Of a stretch of 64,000 bases of DNA, positions 35,755 to 43,325 are shown piece by piece. Location: NCBI GenBank assembly GCA_900467745.1, contig UBQW01000022.1:259411-323410 (forward strand), read 5' to 3'. The position numbers and the translations under genes are program-made. Position 1 is the first letter of the stretch. Each line of letters begins with the position of its first letter. Under the pieces are notes generated by a model. It was not told where the DNA came from. It ran no database searches and was given only the letters and a program-made list of their open reading frames with translations. Origin of the DNA: Hyphomicrobiales bacterium (lineage in GTDB: Bacteria > Pseudomonadota > Alphaproteobacteria > Rhizobiales > Rhizobiaceae).

Positions 35755-37097
35755 TACTGCGTCAGTCTCAATTTGCGGATCGATGTCGAGATCGACTTGA
35801 ACGCGTCGCCGATGCCGGAGCCGGAGGCCTGGTAGAAGTGGGCGGAGCTCGTCGCGCAGTTCTTCATGGCGTTGATCGCCGTGGTGTCGCTGCCGAGCTC
35901 AAAGCCGATGGTGAAGATGGTGATACCCTTCGCCTTGGCGGTCGTGCAGATATTGCTCAAGTAGGTCGCCGTGTTGCCTGACATCGTGTAGTTGCTCGGG
36001 CTGAGATCCGGAGAGCGCTTGTAGTCGTTCGGGCGAAATTGCGCGGTGATCACGCCATCCGTCATCAAGACGAGCACCTTCATCGTGTCGGCATCGCTGA
36101 AGCTGGAGGGCCGATTGGAGAACTTCGAGGACATCTGCCCACTCGCGATCGCCGCCTGGACGATGCTCGATGAGGCCGGATTGAGCAGCATGTAACCCCA
36201 CTGCATGGCGTTCTGCGTGCCGGTGCCGTCATAGAGCTGCAGCGCGCTCAACCGGGCTTTGAGATAGGTCGCGTCATTGGAGAAGTAGGTGATTGCGTCC
36301 TCTTCGCCGGGACACCACCACCACCTCTTTTCCTTGTCTGTCGTGTTGTAGTTCCAGTTGGTGAAGATCGGCAGGTTCGACCGAGCCTTGAAGCTCGGGA
36401 TCGCATCGCTGCCAAAGCCCGCATTGTCGAGCTCGAAGCATGACCCCTTGTAATTTGGATCCTTGGTCGGCTGCGACTGGCCAGTCAGGCGGGAGCCTCC
36501 GAGCTTGTCGAACACCGCTGAACCCACGTTGACGTGGCCCGCATAGGGCACGACGCTGATCGTCGTATAGTCCTTGGTGTCGTCGGTCAGGATCTGGTCG
36601 ATGAACTGCTGCGAGGCGATCTTCAGGTTCTTGATCTTGCTGCCCACCATCGAGCCCGACATGTCGAGCATCAGCGACAGCTCGATATTCTGCTTGGCCT
36701 CTTCTGCGCTCGACGCCGTTTTGATCGTCAACGTCTTCACGCCGGCCAGATGCATGAAGGCGGTGTTGATCGTGTAGGAGGCGTTGGCAGAGATCTTGCG
36801 CGAGTTCATCGCCGTCGCCTCGGAAAAGTCGATGGCCACATCGGCGCCGTAGGCGAGATTGTTCATATAGCTTTTAAGGACGTCGGCGGTCTTCTGCTTC
36901 TGCGACAGCGACGCCGCCGCCAGCACGCCGCGATCGAGCCCGTCCTGCATTTCCACGCGCACGGCTTCATAGCGCGCGAGATCGACCCCTGCGCCACCGG
37001 CCAAGACCATTGGCACGAAAAGCAGCGCGACGATCATCGCCACGTTGCCGCGCTTGTTGCGCAGCAGTGAACTCACAAGCTGAACCAAGGATGTCAT
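35754..37097 (-). CDS. TadG-like protein with von Willebrand factor A domain
   Basis: 447 aa. An N-terminal NKRGNVAMIVALLFVPMVLAGG anchor is followed by a segment of about 100 residues and a VWA domain with the MIDAS motif ELSLMLDMSGSMVGSKI. A Trp-rich insertion (KEKRWWWCPGEED) lies within it, and the C-terminal strand FTIGFELGSDTTAINAMKNCA completes the domain. Expected to be an envelope-associated protein acting with TadE-like proteins in pilus assembly or adhesion. It heads the operon; 330 bases of gene-free DNA precede it. Confidence 0.88.
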   Translation of the reverse strand: MTSLVQLVSSLLRNKRGNVAMIVALLFVPMVLAGGAGVDLARYEAVRVEMQDGLDRGVLAAASLSQKQKTADVLKSYMNNLAYGADVAIDFSEATAMNSRKISANASYTINTAFMHLAGVKTLTIKTASSAEEAKQNIELSLMLDMSGSMVGSKIKNLKIASQQFIDQILTDDTKDYTTISVVPYAGHVNVGSAVFDKLGGSRLTGQSQPTKDPNYKGSCFELDNAGFGSDAIPSFKARSNLPIFTNWNYNTTDKEKRWWWCPGEEDAITYFSNDATYLKARLSALQLYDGTGTQNAMQWGYMLLNPASSSIVQAAIASGQMSSKFSNRPSSFSDADTMKVLVLMTDGVITAQFRPNDYKRSPDLSPSNYTMSGNTATYLSNICTTAKAKGITIFTIGFELGSDTTAINAMKNCATSSAHFYQASGSGIGDAFKSISTSIRKLRLTQ

Positions 37098-37426
37098 GAT
37101 TGCCCCCGCATCTGCGAGGATTGTTTAGGTGGATATCAATTAGAATTTTATGAATCCGCGTGGAAAGTGCAGTAAATACAATCACTAAGAGCGAGAATTG
37201 TTGGGTGCAATCACGGTTGTGCGCCAATGAGTTGCGAGCGACCTATGTTGCCGCAACCCCTGCGTATCGCGCGAGCCGTTGAAACCGCTCACGCGCAGCT
37301 TATGTCTGATGGGTTCATGCCTGCGGCAGGCGCCGCCACCCCAGCGCCGCGCCGCCCAAAAATCATAGAACCGGGATCATTCCCTCCGCCGGCTTCACGG
37401 CGGTCCTCACAAGGAAACGTTTGACC
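37098..37426. other. Intergenic region between divergent TadG-like and aldo/keto reductase genes
   Basis: About 330 bases with no supported gene. The TadG-side half is AT-rich and probably contains its promoter, but no clear -35/-10 pair can be assigned. AAGGA at 37411-37415 is the Shine-Dalgarno of the reductase. No repeat or RNA fold was recognised. Confidence 0.5.
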
Positions 37427-38476
37427 ATGCGTTACAACCAGCTTGGAAATACCGGCCTGTTCGTCTCCGAAATCTGCCTGGGCACCATGACCTTCGGCGC
37501 CGCCGACGACAAAAGCCCCTGGGGCGCCATCGCCGATGTCGACCAGAAGGCGGCCGATGCGATCGTCGAACGGTCGCTCTCGGCAGGCGTCAATTTCATC
37601 GATACCGCCGACGTCTATTCCTTTGGCGACTCCGAGAAGCTGCTCGGCCAGTCGCTGAAGAACCTCGGCGTTGCCCGCAAAGATGTCGTCATCGCCACCA
37701 AGGTTTATGGCGCGATGGGAGACAAGCCGAACGATCGTGGCGCCTCGCGCGGCCACATCATGGATTCCGTCGAAAAGAGCCTTGAGCGCCTGCAGACCGA
37801 TCATATCGATCTCTACCAGATCCACGGCACCGACAGCGTCACCCCGATCGACGAGACACTCAGAGCGATGGACGATCTCGTCTCGCGCGGCCTTGTCCGC
37901 TATGTCGGCGTCTCCAACTGGCAGGCGTGGCGCATCGCCAAGGCGCTTGGGATTTCGGAACGTCGCGGCTTCGCCCGCTTCGAGACCGTGCAGGCCTATT
38001 ACTCGATCGCCGGCCGCGATCTTGAGCGCGACATCGTGCCGATGATGAACGAGGAGAAGGTTGGCCTGATGGTCTGGTCGCCGCTCGCCGGCGGCTTGCT
38101 ATCTGGCAAATACGGCCCCGGCGCGCCCGGCAACGGCGAAGGCCGCCGCGCCGCCTTCGACTTCCCGCCCGTCGATAAGGATCGCGCCTGGGCCTGCGTC
38201 GCCGTCATGCGCGAGATCGCCGAAAAGCATGGCGCCAGCGTCGCCACCGTGGCGCTCGCCTATGTGCTCGCCAAGCCTTTCGTGACGACTGTCATCATCG
38301 GCGCCAAGCGCATCGAACAGCTCGACCAGAACCTCGCAGCTGTCGGACTGAAACTTGATGCCGACGACCTGAAGAAGCTGGACGAGGTCAGTGAACTGGC
38401 GCCCGAATATCCCGGCTGGATGCTCGCCCGCCAGGGTGCGGGTCGCCGCCCCGCGCCGTTCGAACCGAAGGCTTGA
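37427..38476 (+). CDS. Aldo/keto reductase
   Basis: 349 aa. Shaker-beta/YajO-like aldo/keto reductase with the catalytic tetrad visible: DTADVY at about residues 60-65 (Asp and Tyr), VVIATKVYG (Lys) and YQIHGTD (His). Binds NADPH; reduces aldehydes or ketones. The second part has GVSNWQAWRIAKALG, and the NADPH phosphate-binding motif IIGAKRIEQLDQN is near the C-terminus. The ATG at 37427 begins MRYNQLGNTGLFVSEICLG; a TTG two codons earlier is possible. A strong hairpin lies after the stop. Confidence 0.92.
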   Translation: MRYNQLGNTGLFVSEICLGTMTFGAADDKSPWGAIADVDQKAADAIVERSLSAGVNFIDTADVYSFGDSEKLLGQSLKNLGVARKDVVIATKVYGAMGDKPNDRGASRGHIMDSVEKSLERLQTDHIDLYQIHGTDSVTPIDETLRAMDDLVSRGLVRYVGVSNWQAWRIAKALGISERRGFARFETVQAYYSIAGRDLERDIVPMMNEEKVGLMVWSPLAGGLLSGKYGPGAPGNGEGRRAAFDFPPVDKDRAWACVAVMREIAEKHGASVATVALAYVLAKPFVTTVIIGAKRIEQLDQNLAAVGLKLDADDLKKLDEVSELAPEYPGWMLARQGAGRRPAPFEPKA

Positions 38477-38489
38477 TCGCAATCGAAAC

Positions 38490-38520
38490 GCTGGACGCCG
38501 ATACAAACCCGGCGTCCAGC
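38490..38520. terminator. 11-bp hairpin between aldo/keto reductase and DUF305 genes
   Basis: GCTGGACGCCG (38490-38500) pairs perfectly with CGGCGTCCAGC (38510-38520) over a 9-base loop. It lies between two convergent genes and can terminate both; no T-run on the plus strand. Confidence 0.65.
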
Positions 38521-38540
38521 AGGCAATCGCGGAAGCGGCC

Positions 38541-38918
38541 TTACTTGGCGTGCGCCTTCAGCCACGCCTGCATCTCGGTGATCTCGGCCTCCTGTGCCTT
38601 GATCACGCCCTCCGCCAGCTTGCGCATCTCGGGATCCTTCCCGTATTGCAGCTCCACCTTGGCCATGTCGATCGCCCCTTGATGATGGGCGATCATTCCG
38701 CGCACGAAGTCGATATCGGCGTCGCCGCTGTATTCGATCATCATGTCCTTGTGCATCTTGTTGTTGGCCTCGGAAAAAGCATGGCTGGACGGGCTGTGGT
38801 CGCCCATCGGCATGCTCATGTCCATATCCATCGGCTTGTCTTCCGCGCGTGCAGGAATAGCGACGAACGAGAGCCCGGCTATGAGACTGGTCGTGAGAGC
38901 GAGTAGTTTAAAAGACAT
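38541..38918 (-). CDS. DUF305 family exported protein
   Basis: 125 aa. Sec signal MSFKLLALTTSLIAGLSFVAIPARA, then MDMDMSMPMGDHSPSSH, a Met/Asp/His-rich strip, followed by the DUF305 domain with DFVRGMIAHHQGAIDMAKVEL and a second helix pair. DUF305 proteins (CopM-like) bind copper or silver in the periplasm, and the HHQGAIDMA motif is the defining one. The gene upstream on the same strand is also Met/His/Cys-rich, supporting a metal role. Metal specificity is not shown. Confidence 0.88.
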   Translation of the reverse strand: MSFKLLALTTSLIAGLSFVAIPARAEDKPMDMDMSMPMGDHSPSSHAFSEANNKMHKDMMIEYSGDADIDFVRGMIAHHQGAIDMAKVELQYGKDPEMRKLAEGVIKAQEAEITEMQAWLKAHAK

Positions 38919-38992
38919 GGGATATCCTTCCTCAGTCTGGCAATGAAAGTCTGGTGCGGCTGATCTCGCCGCGGTTCTCAGGGTCTAGATTG

Positions 38993-39367
38993 TCAGATCA
39001 ACCGGGGAGGGGGCGCCTGCGGCGCCGGCCGCGCGCCGGGAAGCGCAAGCGCGATCGCCGGTGAGGGATAGGAGAAAGCCTGCTTGCCATAGGCATGAAC
39101 GATCACGTCGACGGGCACGACCAAGCAAGCGGAACAGAGCGGCATATGCGCCATGCCGCCCGCAGCACACGGGTTCTTCGCCGGCGCCGAAACCTTCACG
39201 GTCTCGCCCATATCCATCCTTGGCATATGATGATGCGGCTTGCCGGCAGACATATCGGCGGCGGCCGGCTGGCTCATCGACGCGCACATCGGGCATCCCG
39301 CCCACGCGAACATCGTTCCGTAGGTCAGCCATGCCAGCATCATCGTCGCGATAGAGAAAAGCCGCAT
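38993..39367 (-). CDS. Small exported Cys/His/Met-rich protein
   Basis: 124 aa. A signal-like N-terminus (MRLFSIATMMLAWLTYGTMFAWA) leads to CPMCASMSQ, then HHHMPRMDMGE, and later CAAGGMAHMPLCSACL, ending in a proline-rich tail. The density of Cys, His and Met suggests metal binding, and the DUF305 gene lies 75 bases downstream on the same strand. Its layout is reminiscent of DUF2946-type proteins, but this is a weak match. The start at 39367 gives the signal peptide. Confidence 0.6.
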   Translation of the reverse strand: MRLFSIATMMLAWLTYGTMFAWAGCPMCASMSQPAAADMSAGKPHHHMPRMDMGETVKVSAPAKNPCAAGGMAHMPLCSACLVVPVDVIVHAYGKQAFSYPSPAIALALPGARPAPQAPPPRLI

Positions 39368-39416
39368 CGGCCGAACATAGGCAAGCGCGCCACCCCTGCC
39401 AAGACATCGCGCGGCA

Positions 39417-39731
39417 CTAATCGAGCTTGGCGGCCTTGCGTAACGCATCGTTGATCCGCCCCTGCCACCCCTTGCCGGTCGCCTTGAAGGCATCGATCAC
39501 ATCGGGATCGAGCCTCAGCGATATCTGCCGCTTCGGGCTCTCCACCGCCGGCCGCCCTCGCGAACGCCGGATGCTCTCGGCAAGCTCGGGAAAGACCTCG
39601 GCAAAGGGCCGCGCCTTCTTGAAGTCCTCTTCGGTCCATTCGGGATTGTCACTGACCTCGTCCCAATCCTCCTTGGAGTAGCCGCGCCCTTCCGTGAATT
39701 CGATCTGCAACTCAGTCTTCTTCGCTGTCAT
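39417..39731 (-). CDS. brnA: BrnA antitoxin
   Basis: 104 aa. The C-terminal half, KRQISLRLDPDVIDAFKATG followed by GWQGRINDALRKA, is the ribbon-helix-helix DNA-binding domain of BrnA; the acidic N-terminal part (SKEDWDEVSDNPEWTEEDF) neutralises the toxin. The gene overlaps the end of brnT by 20 bases, the usual toxin-first order of this type II system. The complex is expected to repress its own promoter, and repeated CGATATC words lie upstream of brnT. Confidence 0.92.
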   Translation of the reverse strand: MTAKKTELQIEFTEGRGYSKEDWDEVSDNPEWTEEDFKKARPFAEVFPELAESIRRSRGRPAVESPKRQISLRLDPDVIDAFKATGKGWQGRINDALRKAAKLD

Positions 39732-39975
39732 CCAGCAGCCTCCTCTCGCTCTTGCGCGCCGGGCGCATCGAGACAACGGAAATGCCCTCCGAGCCCAGCA
39801 CCGCGAACACCACGGCGATCGAGCCATTGGCAAAACGCCCGATCGCCATCACGCGCCCGCGCTTGGCCGGCCGCAATATGGCGCCGAGAAAGAACACCTC
39901 GTCGAGATCGGCGAAGTCGAGCCCATGCTTGTCGAGGTTGGCAAGCCGTTTCGGCTCATCCCAAACGATCTTCAT
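39712..39975 (-). CDS. brnT: BrnT toxin
   Basis: 87 aa. A RelE-fold ribonuclease toxin of the BrnT family: MKIVWDEPKRLANLDKHGLDF at the N-terminus and MRPARKSERRLLD at the C-terminus are its signatures. The preceding element of the module encodes its antitoxin downstream with overlap. The family toxin inhibits translation by cleaving mRNA. The ATG at 39975 is the only good start. Confidence 0.93.
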   Translation of the reverse strand: MKIVWDEPKRLANLDKHGLDFADLDEVFFLGAILRPAKRGRVMAIGRFANGSIAVVFAVLGSEGISVVSMRPARKSERRLLDDSEED

Positions 39976-39979
39976 CGAT

Positions 39980-40034
39980 ACGATATCGCAAAATAAAAGT
40001 GATACAATAAATCTTTGATTGCATCACGATATCT
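39980..40034 (-). promoter_or_regulatory. Probable brnTA operator
   Basis: ACGATATC occurs twice, at 39980-39987 and 40026-40033, the first inside a perfect palindrome CGATATCG (39981-39988), with very AT-rich DNA between. The site lies immediately upstream of the brnT ATG at 39975, where the BrnA-BrnT complex would be expected to bind for autorepression. Confidence 0.45.
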
Positions 40035-40040
40035 TGCAAT

Positions 40041-40796
40041 TCACCAGGCCGCAATCACCTGATGGACCACCTGGTAATCCGCGCTTTCCTCGCCAATCGG
40101 CACCACCGGCCAGGCCCACGCCGCCCGCGCCTCCGGCACCGCGACCCCGTGCATCAGGTCGCTCTCATCATGGGTCTTTCCATTGCGATCGATCACCGCA
40201 TAGGAGACGTCGGTGACAAGGCAGCTCTTGAACGGCATGCGCGACAGGCCGGAAAGATGCGCCGCAATCAGCTGCTCCACCGTATCCTCAGGCATCCGCT
40301 CCCGCTCGGCTTCGAACCGCCGCTGCACGCCGCGTCCGATCTGCGACAACAGATTGGCCGAAACCACGAGATCCAGATAGGGCACATTGCGCAGGAACCC
40401 CAGCGGCTCCGGCGCCTCGCCGGCCGCAAGCGCGTCATAGCCCGAGAGATCGCGCTCGATCAGCCGGACATTCCGATAAGCCTTGCGGCGCATCTTCATC
40501 CTGACCGTCGCGACATGCACGAGATCGATCAGAACGACCGTATCGAAGCTGGCCGCCAGCTCCCGGATCGGCACGTCGCGCAACAGACCGGACCCCAGCA
40601 CCACAGCCGTCCGCCGCTGCTTGCAACCAGCCATCGCGGCAAGGATCGCCCGCCTCGTATTCTCCTCATGCTCCGCCCATTGCCGGCTGCAACGATTGGC
40701 GCGGGACCAGAGATTGACGGAGTAGCGAATATATTTGCGATGTAGCTTGCTGGTGGAGGCGAGAGTAGCTGCGTAGAGGAGAGCTTCTGCGATCAC
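40041..40796 (-). CDS. Unknown Rossmann-like protein
   Basis: 251 aa from a GTG start, ten bases after the relE stop. Residues about 60-100 read TAVVLGSGLLRDVPIRELAA and TVVLIDLVH, a betaalphabeta pattern with a glycine-rich turn like a SAM-dependent methyltransferase or other Rossmann fold, followed by LDLVVSANLLSQIG as in motif IV. The rest has no recognised signature. It lies between BrnTA and RelBE on the same strand, so it could be cotranscribed with RelBE, but no role in either module is evident. Start and function are uncertain. Confidence 0.5.
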   Translation of the reverse strand: MIAEALLYAATLASTSKLHRKYIRYSVNLWSRANRCSRQWAEHEENTRRAILAAMAGCKQRRTAVVLGSGLLRDVPIRELAASFDTVVLIDLVHVATVRMKMRRKAYRNVRLIERDLSGYDALAAGEAPEPLGFLRNVPYLDLVVSANLLSQIGRGVQRRFEAERERMPEDTVEQLIAAHLSGLSRMPFKSCLVTDVSYAVIDRNGKTHDESDLMHGVAVPEARAAWAWPVVPIGEESADYQVVHQVIAAW

Positions 40797-40806
40797 TATG
40801 TTGCTT

Positions 40807-41076
40807 TCAGCGATAAATGTCCCGGCGATGGCCGATCTCGACCACAAGCACGATTAGTTTCTGGTCCTGAATATCGCAGATGATGCGGTAGTCGCCGACC
40901 TCATAGCGCCAATAGCTGCCAAGTGCATGGCCTTTCAAGGCCTTGCCGAGGTCGCGTGGATTTTCGTGAGTGACAAGGCGCTCGTCCAAGAATTGCCTGA
41001 TGCGCCTGCGAATGACCGGATCGAGCTTCTTGGTGTATTTCTGGACCGAGACCGTGTACTCAATCGTCCATGCCAC
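40807..41076 (-). CDS. RelE/ParE family toxin
   Basis: 89 aa. RelE-fold: YTVSVQKYTKKLDPVIRRRI, then LGKALKGHALGSYWRYEVGDYRIICDIQDQKLIVLVVEIGHRRDIY, the core pattern of RelE/StbE mRNA interferases. The start overlaps the end of the antitoxin gene by 17 bases. The order antitoxin then toxin is standard for relBE. Confidence 0.92.
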   Translation of the reverse strand: MAWTIEYTVSVQKYTKKLDPVIRRRIRQFLDERLVTHENPRDLGKALKGHALGSYWRYEVGDYRIICDIQDQKLIVLVVEIGHRRDIYR

Positions 41077-41287
41077 GCCAGAACTCCTCGGAGCTTATGA
41101 TCTGGTCTTCTCCCTTGCGGATGCGCTCCATTGCCGCCTCGGCGAGCGCGATGTCATGCAGATCCTCAAGGTGCTGTCCGATCACGTCGCGCACATAGGC
41201 GTCCGGCGCAGCACCCGCTTCGGCCGCATATTCCTCGACGAGCTTCATCATCTCGTCCGGCATTTCGATCGTGACGCGCTTGTTCAT
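41060..41287 (-). CDS. RelB-like antitoxin
   Basis: 75 aa. It begins [21 protein letters not shown], a ribbon-helix-helix start, followed by [25 protein letters not shown] and an acidic C-terminus ([11 protein letters not shown]) that would cover the toxin. The ATG at 41287 is the natural start; a longer upstream frame adds 25 residues not supported. Downstream the relE gene overlaps. Divergent from hisS. Confidence 0.88.
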   Translation of the reverse strand: MNKRVTIEMPDEMMKLVEEYAAEAGAAPDAYVRDVIGQHLEDLHDIALAEAAMERIRKGEDQIISSEEFWRGMDD

Positions 41288-41417
41288 GACGATGATCCTT
41301 TCAGATGATGGGAGATATACCATCGGATCGCACACTTCGCCAGACGCCGACACTTGCCGCATCCGGCCCTTTCCGCTAGGAAACCGCCACTGTCACACTG
41401 AGCGGAAGACGTTGGAA

Positions 41418-43094
41418 ATGAACGACAAGCAGAAGAAACCACAAAAGCTCAAGGCCAGACTTCCCCGCGGCTTCGTCGATCGTTCGGCGGCCGATATTCG
41501 CGCCGTCAATGAGATGACCGCGAAGATCCGCGAAGTCTACGAGCACTATGGTTTCGATCCTGTCGAAACGCCGCTCTTCGAATACACCGATGCGCTCGGC
41601 AAGTTCCTGCCCGATGCTGACCGGCCGAACGAAGGCGTCTTCTCGCTGCAGGATGACGACGAGCAGTGGATGTCGCTGCGCTACGACCTGACGGCGCCGC
41701 TCGCCCGCCATGTCGCGGAAAACTTCAACGAGATCCAGCTGCCCTACCGCACCTATCGCGCCGGCTATGTCTTCCGCAACGAGAAGCCCGGCCCCGGCCG
41801 CTTCCGCCAGTTCATGCAGTTCGACGCCGATACCGTCGGCGCGCCCGGCGTGCAGGCCGATGCCGAAATGTGCATGATGATGTCGGACACGCTGGAAGCC
41901 CTCGGCATCAAGCGCGGGGATTATGTCATCCGCGTCAACAACCGTAAGGTACTTGACGGGGTCATGGAGGCGATTGGCCTTGGCGGCGATGATAACGCAA
42001 ATCGTCGTCTAACTGTTCTTCGCGCTATCGATAAGCTCGACAAGTTCGGGCCGGAAGGTGTGAAGCTGTTGCTCGGCGAAGGTCGTAAGGACGAGTCCGG
42101 TGATTTCACCAAGGGTGCGGGTCTCGATGAAAAGCAGATCGCTGCACTACTTGCTCAGTTCACGATCGTTCCAGATGGATATAAGGCGGTTGCTGTCGCG
42201 ACCAGTGATCCCAATCGCCCAGATATTCGGCTCGCTTCAGACGCTGAGGCGGAGAGCTTGCCAATTTCAGACAGCGGCGCTCGAATACTCGATCGGATTG
42301 ATCGGTCAGCAGCGTCGGCCCTTGGACTGATACAATCTGTGTTCCGAATTGCGGAAGCAGAAATGAGCTCGGTTCGATCTGCTGTTGATGGCAATAATGA
42401 GTTGTTCGACATGGCTGCCATGTTTAAGGCGGCCGGTTACGGGCCCGACCGCATCAAGATCGACCCCTCCGTCGTCCGCGGCCTCGAATACTACACCGGC
42501 CCGGTCTACGAAGCCGAGCTGCTGTTCGATGTCACCAATGAGAAGGGCGAGAAGGTCGTCTTCGGCTCCGTCGGTGGCGGCGGTCGTTATGATGGTCTGG
42601 TTTCCCGTTTCATGGGCCAGCCGGTTCCGGCAACCGGCTTCTCCATCGGCGTCTCACGCCTGATGACGGCGCTGAAGAACCTCGGCAAGCTCGGCCAGAG
42701 CGATGTTATCGAACCCGTCCTCGTCACCGTCATGGATGGCGATGTCGAGGCCATGGGCCGCTACCAGCGCATCACCCAGGAACTCCGCCAGGCTGGAATC
42801 CGCGCCGAAATGTACCAGGGCAACTGGAAGAAATTCGGCAACCAGCTGAAATACGCCGACCGCCGCGGCTGCCCCGTCGCCATCATCCAGGGCGGCGATG
42901 AGCGTGCCGAGGGCGTCGTGCAGATCAAGGACCTGATCGAGGGCAAGCGCCTCTCCGGCGAGATCGAGGACAACGCTTCGTGGCGCGAAGCCCGCGTCGC
43001 GCAGGAGACCGTCAAGGAGGCCGATCTCGTGGCCAAGGTGAAGGAAATCCTGGCGGCGCAGGCGGAAGATCGCAAGCGAGCGTCTGATGGTTGA
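41418..43094 (+). CDS. hisS: Histidyl-tRNA synthetase
   Basis: 558 aa, longer than the roughly 500 residues usual for rhizobial HisS. Class II signatures: the N-terminal [20 protein letters not shown], motif 2 region [20 protein letters not shown], the histidine-specific [17 protein letters not shown], motif 3 [13 protein letters not shown], and an anticodon-binding C-terminal domain. From about 41940 to 42440 (residues 175-341) codon choice is strikingly different, with many A/T-ending and otherwise rare codons (CTA, ATA, CGA, GGA), and this region includes the extra length. Flanks are typical GC-rich. This suggests intragenic recombination or acquisition of a variant insertion. Confidence 0.95.
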   Translation: MNDKQKKPQKLKARLPRGFVDRSAADIRAVNEMTAKIREVYEHYGFDPVETPLFEYTDALGKFLPDADRPNEGVFSLQDDDEQWMSLRYDLTAPLARHVAENFNEIQLPYRTYRAGYVFRNEKPGPGRFRQFMQFDADTVGAPGVQADAEMCMMMSDTLEALGIKRGDYVIRVNNRKVLDGVMEAIGLGGDDNANRRLTVLRAIDKLDKFGPEGVKLLLGEGRKDESGDFTKGAGLDEKQIAALLAQFTIVPDGYKAVAVATSDPNRPDIRLASDAEAESLPISDSGARILDRIDRSAASALGLIQSVFRIAEAEMSSVRSAVDGNNELFDMAAMFKAAGYGPDRIKIDPSVVRGLEYYTGPVYEAELLFDVTNEKGEKVVFGSVGGGGRYDGLVSRFMGQPVPATGFSIGVSRLMTALKNLGKLGQSDVIEPVLVTVMDGDVEAMGRYQRITQELRQAGIRAEMYQGNWKKFGNQLKYADRRGCPVAIIQGGDERAEGVVQIKDLIEGKRLSGEIEDNASWREARVAQETVKEADLVAKVKEILAAQAEDRKRASDG

Positions 43095-43109
43095 TAAACC
43101 CCTCCCCAA

Positions 43110-43309
43110 CCCCTCCCCACAGGGGGGAGGGGCTTTCGGCCGCAGCGCCGATCTCCCCTTCTCCCCTCGGGGAGAAGGTGGCCCGAAGGGTCGGATGAGG
43201 GGGCTGCTCGGTAGAAGCTGTCCTTCGCTGTCCGCTCAGGACATTCGTCGTTTACACTCCTCATCCCCCTCATCTGCCCTGTCGGGCATCTTCTCCCCGG
43301 TGGGGAGAA
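43110..43309. repeat. Palindromic repeat between hisS and hisZ
   Basis: A nested set of hairpins: CCCCTCCCC/GGGGAGGGG around 43110-43132, TTCTCCCC/GGGGAGAA (43159-43166/43169-43176), TTCTCCCC/GGGGAGAA (43291-43298/43302-43309), and imperfect outer arms GGCCCGAAGGGTCGGATGAG (from 43180) against the reverse complement around 43265-43290. The pattern matches rhizobial GC-rich intergenic palindromes. It ends 17 bases before the hisZ ATG and supplies its purine-rich ribosome-binding region (AGAGGGAG). Confidence 0.75.
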
Positions 43310-43325
43310 GAGGGAGTTCCCGTCC

